NCBI GenBank assembly: GCA_947168565.1 | Contig: CAMVMM010000006.1 | Coordinates: forward strand, 57,067 to 121,066 | Direction of reading: 5' to 3' | Length of the DNA stretch: 64,000 bases | Origin: an uncultured Clostridia bacterium | Lineage (GTDB): Bacteria; Bacillota; Clostridia; Christensenellales; CAG-138 | Shown: positions 16,122-23,111 of the stretch, piece by piece | How positions within the stretch are numbered: position 1 is the first letter of the stretch | Layout of the letters: each line of letters begins with the position of its first letter | Program-made: the position numbers and the translations under genes | The notes under the pieces: model-generated | Databases searched by the model: none | Seen by the model: the letters and a program-made list of their open reading frames with translations, nothing else | What the model was told of the DNA's origin: nothing

Positions 16122-19100
16122 ATGGAGCTTGCAAACAATATCTTTGCAGCTCACAGAAACGACAGCTACGACGGCAATAAGCAGCGCAACAAGGTCATGG
16201 TCGTTTTTTCGGACGGCACCCCCGGCTACTACGGCTACAGCCCCCAGTGGGCGGCCAAGGCGGTCAATGCCGCCAACAGGGCCAAAAATGAGTTCAGCGC
16301 AAAGGTTCTCACCGTTGCCCTGGTGAACCACAGGCTCAATGCCGATACACATGCCTACTACGGCGGCAGGTATCCGAACAGCAACGAGGTCGAGGCCACC
16401 CGCGCCAACACCTCCGAGCTTATGAACGCGCTTTCAAGCAATTATCCGAACGCGGCCGGCAACGAAACCACGGGCGCGATCAGCCTCGGCGCGCGGGCTT
16501 CGGATCGCTATTTCCTCAACGTTACCGACTCCGTGGATATGAACTATGCCACCGGCAGCACCTTCGACAACGTGGCGAGGCTCACCGATGCGTTCCTCAA
16601 TATTCCGGAGATAGTGCTTTCCTCCCAAACCGGCTACACCTCGGGCGCAAACCTCGGCGCAAACAGCGTTATAAGGGACTATATGTCCGAATACTTCAAG
16701 CTGAACGAGGATGAGTGGAACAGGCTGCTCAATTCTGCCGACGTGGGCGGCGATGTTGAAGAGGCAAACAGCATCTTCGCCAGCCATCACGTGTTCGTCA
16801 GGATCCATTCCTGCACGGGCTATGATACCGCGACCGGCGAATACGTTTTCAACCCCATCCATGACGACGCCGAAGATTTCTATGAAGCGGCCGACGATCT
16901 TGAAGGACTGAACTGGTACGAGGTTTACTATAAGTACAACAACCGTCAGCCCGCAGGCATAAGCGTTGATTTCGATTTCTATCAGAAATCCGTTGCGGTA
17001 AGCGGCTTTGATTATTCCGCGAACTACTGCCGCACCACCGGCGGCTCCGCCGTGAACGGCGTTCGCCCCGCCACCGGCAAGAAGGTGGTAGTGTTGATAA
17101 CGGGCGTTCTTGCGGAGGAAAACACCGTGGGCAAGAATATCCCCACAAATAAGGATTATTCCGGCGTTTACCCCAATCCCTCCACCACCACCACCGAATT
17201 CGTTTTCCCCGTGCCAACGGTGAATATCCGCGAACACATCGTGGTCTACGATTTCGGCATCCGTCTGGAGGATGACGACGCGCTGAATTTCTTCGGCAAA
17301 TCCGAGCACGAGCACGACGTGAAGGATATTCTGAGTCTGGACGACTGCTACGGCGAGCAGGGCTACTTCCCCTGCTGGTTCTTCGACGAGCCCACTATAC
17401 CCGATATGCAGCAGTATGCAAGCTGCCGCTTCGAGTACAAGACCTCATACCCCTACGCCCAGCACGGCACCGATTTTTACTGGGGCAACGAGGGCTACCC
17501 CGCCAGCAAGGATTACGATACCCTCAAGGACCTTTTCAGGGCTGAGATAGTTGAGGACAGCAACGGCAGATACCATGCCGCCTTCGAGCCGTATACCATC
17601 AGCCATCAGGACTACACCCTTGCGGCGCTGCTCCGACTCAATGACGACACCTTCGAGTGGTGCCGCCTCACCTTCCTGCCCGCCACGAACGTGCTGTATG
17701 AGGAGCGCATCGTGAATATCGGCGGCGAGATCCGAGACAACGGCTTCATGGCGTTCACGGACGGCACGGGCGCGGCATGGGAGCATAACGAGGGCTGGCA
17801 CAAGAGCGACTATCAGGATGCGGACAACAATATCTACGGCTTCGATAAGGACTACACCCTGCACGACGATACGCACGACAGCCACGGCGGCGCGCATCAC
17901 GCCACCGTGACCGAGGCCATGTTCAATGCCGCGAAGAACGATCTGAACTATAAGTGGCCGAGCTGCGAGTTCACCTTCAGTGGCACCGGCTTCGACCTTA
18001 TCTCCCGCTCCGGCGCGGACACGGGCGTGCTTGCAGTGAGCATAGTTCCCGCCGATAAGACGGACTGGGCGTATTTCGGCACGCAGGCCACCGACCCCAT
18101 CACCGGCATGCCCATGGTGGATGCAAGCGGCAAGCCCGTTATGTCCCGCGATTACGCGCATATCGTGGTGGATACGGTTTATCTGGACGGCGCGGGCAGA
18201 AGCCTGTATCAGATCCCCGTGCTGCATTACGATAACCTTGAGTACGGCGAGTACAAGGCGATAATCTCCGCCATCTATCACCCCATGTTCGATCATCAGA
18301 GCGAGAGCTATGAGCAGAGGGGCAGCCGCGTTTCAAATATCCCGGGTCTTCCCGGCATCGAATACGAGATCCAAAGGGTGGATCCCGGCGCCAAGGCCGC
18401 TCCCGATACCAGGGGCAAGGGCGAGCTGACAACCTATATCGACGCGATCCGCGTATACCATCCCCGCGGAGAGAGCATCTTCGGCAAGGGCGTGGACGAG
18501 ATCTCCTACCTCAAGGCAAACGACAACGGGTCCGAGCTGAATCCCGAGTATATCCAGGTGAAGCAGCTCTTCCTCAGCCAGAATGCGGACGGCGCGGGCA
18601 TCGTGAACCTTTATATCGACGATGCGGGTGAAAACGTGGTCACGGTTGAGGATTACGCAAACAACGGCCCGAACAACGAGGCTTATATCAAGGCGGGCGA
18701 GAAGTATGCCGTTTCCTTCAGGCTGGACGGCGACTATGCCGGCATCCACCTCAGCGCCAAAACCGCGTTTCCCGCCGAGACGGGCGCAGCGGCAAACACC
18801 GTGAAGCTTAAGGTGAACGGCACCGTGGTAGGCACCGTGCAGCACGCCACAGAGCTTTACTACGATATCACAGAGGCGGTCCGCACGAGGGACGGCATGG
18901 TCACCGTAACCTGCGAAAGCGATTCCGCCGAAGCGGTGCTCTCGCTTGTGAATCTCAAGCTCATCCCCGCCGTTGGCGAGGCAAACACTCAGCCCGCTCC
19001 GAACGTGGTTTCCGATCAAAGCGTGCTCGATTTCACCGAGGCGGTGGTTGCCGGCGTTACCGGGGATGCGAATCACGATAGGCAGGTGGATATGATCGAT

Positions 19101-19238
19101 GCGCTCTTCGTGATGCGCTGCTCGCTCGACGCCTGCGAGCCGGACGCCTACGGCAAAGTCTGCGGCGACGTGGACAGCAACTATGCTCTTGATATGCTGG
19201 ACGCCGTGAGCATCATCAGGCTTACTCTTAAAGACTGA
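16122..19238 (+). CDS. VWA-domain dockerin protein, 5'-truncated
   Basis: Frame of 1038 codons without a credible beginning. The first visible residues fall inside a von Willebrand A fold: an in-frame stretch just before the ATG reads SGTATHIG, then comes MVVFSDGTPG. The MIDAS motif and any signal peptide, which should precede them, are missing, and an in-frame stop lies at 16083. No ribosome-binding site precedes ATG 16122. The rest is intact: about 900 residues of beta-rich extracellular sequence, then a C-terminal dockerin (about 985-1038) with loops GDANHDRQVDMID and GDVDSNYALDMLD. A recent 5' deletion, or loss at an assembly junction, explains this best. As it stands, the product would not be secreted. 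Confidence 0.75.
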   Translation: MELANNIFAAHRNDSYDGNKQRNKVMVVFSDGTPGYYGYSPQWAAKAVNAANRAKNEFSAKVLTVALVNHRLNADTHAYYGGRYPNSNEVEATRANTSELMNALSSNYPNAAGNETTGAISLGARASDRYFLNVTDSVDMNYATGSTFDNVARLTDAFLNIPEIVLSSQTGYTSGANLGANSVIRDYMSEYFKLNEDEWNRLLNSADVGGDVEEANSIFASHHVFVRIHSCTGYDTATGEYVFNPIHDDAEDFYEAADDLEGLNWYEVYYKYNNRQPAGISVDFDFYQKSVAVSGFDYSANYCRTTGGSAVNGVRPATGKKVVVLITGVLAEENTVGKNIPTNKDYSGVYPNPSTTTTEFVFPVPTVNIREHIVVYDFGIRLEDDDALNFFGKSEHEHDVKDILSLDDCYGEQGYFPCWFFDEPTIPDMQQYASCRFEYKTSYPYAQHGTDFYWGNEGYPASKDYDTLKDLFRAEIVEDSNGRYHAAFEPYTISHQDYTLAALLRLNDDTFEWCRLTFLPATNVLYEERIVNIGGEIRDNGFMAFTDGTGAAWEHNEGWHKSDYQDADNNIYGFDKDYTLHDDTHDSHGGAHHATVTEAMFNAAKNDLNYKWPSCEFTFSGTGFDLISRSGADTGVLAVSIVPADKTDWAYFGTQATDPITGMPMVDASGKPVMSRDYAHIVVDTVYLDGAGRSLYQIPVLHYDNLEYGEYKAIISAIYHPMFDHQSESYEQRGSRVSNIPGLPGIEYEIQRVDPGAKAAPDTRGKGELTTYIDAIRVYHPRGESIFGKGVDEISYLKANDNGSELNPEYIQVKQLFLSQNADGAGIVNLYIDDAGENVVTVEDYANNGPNNEAYIKAGEKYAVSFRLDGDYAGIHLSAKTAFPAETGAAANTVKLKVNGTVVGTVQHATELYYDITEAVRTRDGMVTVTCESDSAEAVLSLVNLKLIPAVGEANTQPAPNVVSDQSVLDFTEAVVAGVTGDANHDRQVDMIDALFVMRCSLDACEPDAYGKVCGDVDSNYALDMLDAVSIIRLTLKD

Positions 19239-19258
19239 TCTGCGGAGGTGAATAGATC

Positions 19259-19540
19259 ATGAAGAAATACGAAAAACCCTCTCTTATTGAGGAAAATCTG
19301 GCTTTGGCCTTCATCGCCACAAGCTGCAACTACGCTCCGGCATCGGGGGATCAGGATCCCTCCGCTCCGTACTATCCCGGCCAGGAGGAGGGCGATCCTC
19401 TCCCCGCGCCCGTGCCCGTTCACGGCGGACTGGTGCTGTTTGCGGCCGATCCGTGCAATTTCCCGCCCGAAAACATGGGCATTCAGCTCTGCTATCACGG
19501 CTTCGATCCCACCGATCAGGCAAACGTATTCGGCTCCTGA
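19259..19540 (+). CDS. Small peptide with a YxxP-type leader, unknown function
   Basis: Product of 93 aa beginning MKKYEKPSLIEE. This resembles the YxxPxL leader motif that RiPP recognition elements bind in several peptide families. The rest has three cysteines (SCNYAP, DPCNF, QLCYH), many prolines and no membrane helix. GGAGGTG precedes the ATG at 12 bases, and it follows the VWA-dockerin gene by 20 bases, so the two are probably co-transcribed. No modifying enzyme or transporter lies next to it. It could be a natural-product precursor or an accessory peptide of the surface protein. Confidence 0.6.
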   Translation: MKKYEKPSLIEENLALAFIATSCNYAPASGDQDPSAPYYPGQEEGDPLPAPVPVHGGLVLFAADPCNFPPENMGIQLCYHGFDPTDQANVFGS

Positions 19541-19563
19541 GCAGCCGTAAGCAAATCAAACCC

Positions 19564-19598
19564 GCCGCCCGCGAATTGCCGCGGGCGGCTTTCCTTTG
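19564..19598 (+). terminator. Terminator after the small peptide gene
   Basis: GCCGCCCGC at 19564-19572 pairs with GCGGGCGGC at 19581-19589, followed by TTTCCTTT. Confidence 0.75.
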
Positions 19599-19626
19599 CA
19601 GAAAACGCATAGCTTTATCAGGCGCA

Positions 19627-19660
19627 GCGAAAAGCGCCGCCCAAGCCGGGGCGGCGCTTT
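19627..19660 (-). terminator. Terminator of the leucine-rich-repeat gene
   Basis: On the minus strand, AAAGCGCCGCC pairs with GGCGGCGCTTT through a short loop (19631-19660), with a T-run TTTTCG next to it. It lies 35 bases past the stop of the minus-strand gene. Confidence 0.65.
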
Positions 19661-19694
19661 AATGGAAGGAGCGCAGATGCGCTATGGTATTGAA

Positions 19695-20513
19695 TCATGC
19701 TTTATCGCTCTTTTTGCGCTTGCGCATCAGGCCGAAAAGCACGGCGCCGGCGGCGCAAAGCGCGGCAAAGCCTATTAAAACCGGCACGGCGGGGAAGGCC
19801 TTGCCGGTGCGCTCGGGGCTGCCGCCGAAGCGTGCGGTAAGCTCGGCTTCGCCCGCGGGCCTGTATTCGGGCTCATCCGAAAGCTTGGTGCCGTTTGCAT
19901 CAAACCAGCCGAAAAACTCCCCGCCGTCAGCGGGCACGGCGCAAACGCTGCTTGAAAATTCGTTTATGCTGCATCCCACCGTGCCGTTTCCGCCGGAGCG
20001 GACAGCGGCAAGCCCGAGCGCCGGCGCGGCGCTCAGATTAAGGGCGGTCAGCGGGTTGCCCTCGCACCAAAGCCAGCTCAGCCTTGCGTTTTGCGAAAGC
20101 TCAAGAGCGGTCAGCGCGTTGCGCTCGCACCTCAGCTCGGTAAGCTCCGGATTGTGCGAAAGGTCAAGCGATGCTATGCCGTTGCCGCAGCAGCAGAGCG
20201 CTTTCAGCCTTGGATTTACGGAAACGTCTATCTGCGAAACGGCGTTTTCCTGAAAGGCAAGCACCTCAAGCTTGGGGCAGGGGGAGGTGTCGAGCGAGGT
20301 CAGCCTGTTTCGGTAGCAGATGAGCGTGATAAGCTCGCCGCAGCCGGAAAGCTCCAGCTCGGAGATAAGATTATCCCGAAAGCAAAGGTATTTCAGCTCG
20401 CCGCAGCCGGAAAGATCAAGCCTGCCGCACATATCGCGCATAAAGGGCAGCTCCAGGCGCGCAAGCCGCTTTTCGCCGTCCGCTTCGCTCCAAAGCACGC
20501 TCGGAAGCTTCAT
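19695..20513 (-). CDS. Leucine-rich-repeat surface protein, C-terminal part of a split gene
   Basis: Frame of 272 aa with about seven internalin-like leucine-rich repeats (for example LTELRCERNALTALELSQN), where a Cys often follows the first leucine run. Then comes a short InlB-type segment (EFFGWFDANGTKL) and a C-terminal membrane helix with the basic tail MRKRKKSDKA. It lacks its own signal peptide. ATG 20513 overlaps the stop of the upstream frame (20510-20764) as ATGA, with GGAGG 10 bases before it. Homologous proteins carry both parts in one chain, so either a frameshift split the gene or the halves are translated by coupling. Confidence 0.78.
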   Translation of the reverse strand: MKLPSVLWSEADGEKRLARLELPFMRDMCGRLDLSGCGELKYLCFRDNLISELELSGCGELITLICYRNRLTSLDTSPCPKLEVLAFQENAVSQIDVSVNPRLKALCCCGNGIASLDLSHNPELTELRCERNALTALELSQNARLSWLWCEGNPLTALNLSAAPALGLAAVRSGGNGTVGCSINEFSSSVCAVPADGGEFFGWFDANGTKLSDEPEYRPAGEAELTARFGGSPERTGKAFPAVPVLIGFAALCAAGAVLFGLMRKRKKSDKA

Positions 20514-20764
20514 GGCTCGTCCGCCTCCGAGGAAGCCGGCACGCACCAGGTTTCCGGATCGTGCGGCGAATAAGCCGGATTGAGCTTTTGCCCGTTCTTC
20601 GTTCCGTTTTGATCGCAGGCTTCAAAAAAGGAAACGAGCTTTAAATAATCGTTTTCGTTGTATCCGCCCGGCACGGCGAATTGGGCGGAGGCGGCGCCGG
20701 CGGAAGGCGTTAGCAGCAAAGCTGCCAGCAGTGCGGCAAAAAGCGCCGCAAAAAATCGTTTCAT
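20510..20764 (-). CDS. Secreted N-terminal part of the split leucine-rich-repeat gene
   Basis: Frame of 84 aa with a strong signal peptide (about 1-25, ending AGAASA). The next part, NENDYLKLVSFFEACDQNGTKNGQKLNPAYSPHDPETW, is read here as two shorter motifs: NENDYLKLVSFFE and KLNPAYSPHDPETW. It matches the usual N-terminal cap found before leucine-rich repeats in clostridial surface proteins. AAGGAGGA lies 6 bases before the ATG, a near-ideal site. The frame ends at TGA inside the ATGA that opens the repeat-bearing frame. Confidence 0.78.
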   Translation of the reverse strand: MKRFFAALFAALLAALLLTPSAGAASAQFAVPGGYNENDYLKLVSFFEACDQNGTKNGQKLNPAYSPHDPETWCVPASSEADEP

Positions 20765-20950
20765 AACACATCCTCCTTGATTTTTCCCGAAAAAGGGTAA
20801 AGGAAAGCAGCCTTATCGAATGCAAGGCTCCCGACCAAAGGTGGGGGACGGGGTCGCCGCCCCCCAAATTGCCGGGAAACAATAAAAGCCATGTACCTTC
20901 ATACACAGCTGACACATTCGGATAAGACTGCCAAAACCAAGGAGACGGTC
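20765..20950. other. Leader region of the leucine-rich-repeat gene
   Basis: About 185 bases upstream of the split minus-strand gene and before the small RNA promoter. On the minus strand it contains GGGGGGCGGCGACCCC and a further CCCCC run that can pair into a GC-rich hairpin. A minus-strand TATAAT overlaps the plus-strand one near 20975, without a good -35 box. I do not recognise a riboswitch. Confidence 0.35.
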
Positions 20951-20979
20951 TTGAAAAAACAAGTCTCTTCCATTATAAT
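20951..20979 (+). promoter_or_regulatory. Strong sigma-A promoter with no downstream gene
   Basis: TTGAAA, 17 bases, TATAAT. It points at a 90-base segment that ends in a terminator and has no plausible reading frame with a ribosome-binding site. Confidence 0.75.
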
Positions 20980-20985
20980 AAATAA

Positions 20986-21073
20986 TGCGTGCGCGGTTGA
21001 CCCGTTGTGTATGTGGCACCTTCACATATGCAGGCCGGAGATACTCCCAATATCTTCGGCCGCCGCTTTTTTG
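20986..21073 (+). ncRNA. Candidate small RNA of about 88 nt
   Basis: The inferred transcript runs from a consensus promoter to an intrinsic terminator. It can fold into a hairpin TATGTG/CACATA (21010-21028, loop GCACCTT), followed by the terminator stem GGCCGGAGATA/TATCTTCGGCC (21033-21061) and six T. It contains no convincing ribosome-binding site or open frame. It is not tRNA, 6S, SRP or tmRNA as far as I can tell. It lies in the gap upstream of the leucine-rich-repeat gene on the opposite strand. Confidence 0.55.
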
Positions 21074-21204
21074 TTTCCATGTTCTATTTTAATTCCTTTT
21101 TCCTGCTTTGTCAATATTTTTATTCATTTCGACAACTTTTCCGAAATTGAAACAAATCTGCACAAATGAAAACACGCGTACACTCTCAAGGCTTGAGGCC
21201 GCCC

Positions 21205-21690
21205 CTATTTAAGCTCCAGCCTCATCTCAGCGTGCGGAATGCCGTCCTCCAAAAATATATTTGAGCAAACCTCAAACCCCGCCTTTTCGTAAAAGCCAAT
21301 CGCGTACTGCTGCGCGTGAAGGCGTATCTCGTCCGCGCCAAGCCTTGCGCATTCGTCCACAGCCGCCCTCAAAAGCCGCATTCCGCAGCCCCTGCCGCGC
21401 TCCCGCGCTATAAGCCTGCCTATGCGCCAGCAGCACTTTTCCGGCTCCTGCTTCTGTTCGTTTTCCTTTTCGGCTTCGTCGCGGTAGATTCGGCAGCAGG
21501 AGGCGCAGCGGGCGAGAGCATCGAGCGTGAAAAGGTGAACGGCGTCATAGTCGACGCCGTCCGCGTCCTGATAGGCGCAGCTTTGCTCCACCACAAACAC
21601 CGCCTCGCGCAGGGCAAGCAGTTCGTACAGCTCGCCCACCGTCAGCTCGTTAAAGCGCTTTATGATGATTTTACCGTTTTCGCCGTTCAT
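21205..21690 (-). CDS. ElaA-like GNAT acetyltransferase
   Basis: N-acetyltransferase of 161 aa. The N-terminal FNELTVGELYELLALREAVFVVEQ is typical of the ElaA branch of the GNAT superfamily. The middle carries the acetyl-CoA loop in reduced form (IARERGRGCGMRLLRAAVDE), and the end IRLHAQQYAIGFYEKAGFEV is the usual GNAT strand-helix pair. The substrate is unknown. It may share a transcript with the MscS gene upstream, whose stop lies 26 bases before its ATG. Confidence 0.87.
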   Translation of the reverse strand: MNGENGKIIIKRFNELTVGELYELLALREAVFVVEQSCAYQDADGVDYDAVHLFTLDALARCASCCRIYRDEAEKENEQKQEPEKCCWRIGRLIARERGRGCGMRLLRAAVDECARLGADEIRLHAQQYAIGFYEKAGFEVCSNIFLEDGIPHAEMRLELK

Positions 21691-21716
21691 ATAAATCAGC
21701 CGAATCCAAATCCAAA

Positions 21717-22529
21717 TCAGCCTTCGCCTGCCTCGCCCCTGATATGCACGTCCACCTGCGGGAAGGGGATCTCTATTCCCGCCGCGTCGAGCGCAAGCTT
21801 GCCGCCCTCGGTCAGCGCGAATTTAAGCCGCCAATAATCCTTTTCATCGCACCAGAGGCGCAGCATTATGTTCACCGCGCTGTCCGCGCATTCGCTCACA
21901 AGCACGGCTGGTGCCGGCTCCTTGAACACGCCCTCCGTGCTTTGCGCAAGCGCAATAAGCGCCGCGCGCGCCGCCGCGATATCCGAGCCGTAGCCGATGC
22001 CGAATTGAACATCCAGCCTGCGCGAGCCCTCGCGGGTAAAATTGACTATCGCGGTGTTCGTGAGGCTGCTGTTCGGCAGGGAGATATTGCGGTTGTCCGC
22101 CGTCACAAGCTCGGTGTAAAAGCTGCCCACGGCGCGCACCGTGCCCTCATGCTCGCCTATTTTAACGTATTCGCCGGAGCGTATGGGCTTGAGTAGCAAA
22201 AGCATCAGCCCTCCAACGAAGTTTCCCAAAGCGCCCTGGAGAGCAAGGCTCACCGCAACGCCCGCCGAGGCGAGCAGCGTCACGAAAGACGTCAGCGGCA
22301 CGCCCATCACGCCCGCCGCCGTGATGATAACGAGCGCGTAGAGCAGCACCTTTATAAGCCCCTCGAAAAAGCCCCGCGCCGTGGGGTCCATTTGATTAAA
22401 GCCCTTGCCGCGCTTTATAAGCTTTAGAATGAATTTTGCGGTGATAAAGCCGATTATCAGCACCGCTATGCCGCCGAGCAGCTTTATGCCGCTTTCCTCA
22501 AGCATTTGCTTTACGTGGTTAAGATCCAT
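21717..22529 (-). CDS. Small-conductance mechanosensitive channel (MscS family)
   Basis: Membrane channel of 270 aa that opens under membrane tension to release solutes. It has three hydrophobic helices in the first 125 residues. The pore helix is ASAGVAVSLALQGALGNFVGG, Gly/Ala-rich as in MscS, and is followed by the beta domain (SGEYVKIGEHEGTVRAVGSFYTEL) and the alpha-beta C-terminal domain. The length matches the small MscS type. It lies between a PsiE-like gene and the elaA-like gene on the same strand. Confidence 0.93.
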   Translation of the reverse strand: MDLNHVKQMLEESGIKLLGGIAVLIIGFITAKFILKLIKRGKGFNQMDPTARGFFEGLIKVLLYALVIITAAGVMGVPLTSFVTLLASAGVAVSLALQGALGNFVGGLMLLLLKPIRSGEYVKIGEHEGTVRAVGSFYTELVTADNRNISLPNSSLTNTAIVNFTREGSRRLDVQFGIGYGSDIAAARAALIALAQSTEGVFKEPAPAVLVSECADSAVNIMLRLWCDEKDYWRLKFALTEGGKLALDAAGIEIPFPQVDVHIRGEAGEG

Positions 22530-22553
22530 AAGTGCACCTCATTTCACGCCCGC

Positions 22554-22961
22554 TCAGTCCATGTACTCCCTGCGCCGCTGCATCTGCTCATAGCTTTCCT
22601 TGTGCAGGAAAAGGTATTTGCGGATCGCAAAAAGCACCGCTATCGCCACAGCGCCGATAAGTATCTCCCAGGTTTCGAGCGGCTGTATCACAAGATGCCT
22701 TGTGACGGCAAACATCAGCACCTCTATCATGGAATACAGGTCGTTTCTGCAAAGCAGCTTTATAAACTCTATGCCTATCATCGCGTCGAAGAGCGATTTG
22801 AGAAATTCTATAAGACTGCCCGTTTTGAAAAACGCGAAGAACCATTCCAGGTTGAAAAGATGCGCGATTATTCCGGCAACGGCGAAAAGCGAGATCAAGA
22901 ATTCTATGCATCCGCCGATGTGGAACACGTATTTGCGCGCGGTGTGAAGCAGCTTTACCAT
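22554..22961 (-). CDS. PsiE-like small membrane protein
   Basis: Membrane protein of 135 aa with four hydrophobic segments and a charged C-terminus (YEQMQRRREYMD). The layout and the FDAMIGIEFIKLL and RHLVIQPLETWEI stretches suggest the PsiE/phosphate-starvation-inducible membrane family, but this is a weak call. ATG 22961 is chosen because AAGGGG lies upstream; the open frame extends 33 codons further without a site. It lies 25 bases before the MscS gene, so the two are probably co-transcribed. Confidence 0.6.
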   Translation of the reverse strand: MVKLLHTARKYVFHIGGCIEFLISLFAVAGIIAHLFNLEWFFAFFKTGSLIEFLKSLFDAMIGIEFIKLLCRNDLYSMIEVLMFAVTRHLVIQPLETWEILIGAVAIAVLFAIRKYLFLHKESYEQMQRRREYMD

Positions 22962-22992
22962 GGTTTTTCCCCTTCCGTAAGCAAGATTCGGT

Positions 22993-23021
22993 ATTATACC
23001 GGATAGCATTGAATCCAATAA
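22993..23021 (-). promoter_or_regulatory. Promoter for the PsiE-like/MscS unit
   Basis: Minus strand: TTATTG, 17 bases, TATAAT. It lies 32 bases upstream of ATG 22961. Confidence 0.55.
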
Positions 23022-23053
23022 AAAGGGAACGGCGTGTACGCGCTGCTCCCTTT
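23018..23053 (-). terminator. Terminator between the unknown 547-aa gene and the PsiE-like gene
   Basis: Minus strand: AAAGGGAGCAGCGCG pairs imperfectly with CGCCGTTCCCTTT, followed by TTTTATT. It can end transcription from the gene that stops at 23112. Confidence 0.65.
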
Positions 23054-23071
23054 GGATCAATACACTATTTT

Positions 23072-23100
23072 ATTATACACTATTTTGCCGCACGGGGCAA
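23072..23100 (-). promoter_or_regulatory. Promoter-like block placed before a terminator
   Basis: Minus strand: TTGCCC, 17 bases, TATAAT. A terminator starts about 20 bases after the -10 box. The block 23068-23100 is nearly the same as 48476-48508 in front of the MocR gene. Confidence 0.5.
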
Positions 23101-23111
23101 CCGATTAAGCG

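Noticed and set aside
20891-21169. Open frame of 92 codons over the small RNA
   Set aside because: No ribosome-binding site, composition unlike nearby genes, and the terminator lies inside it.
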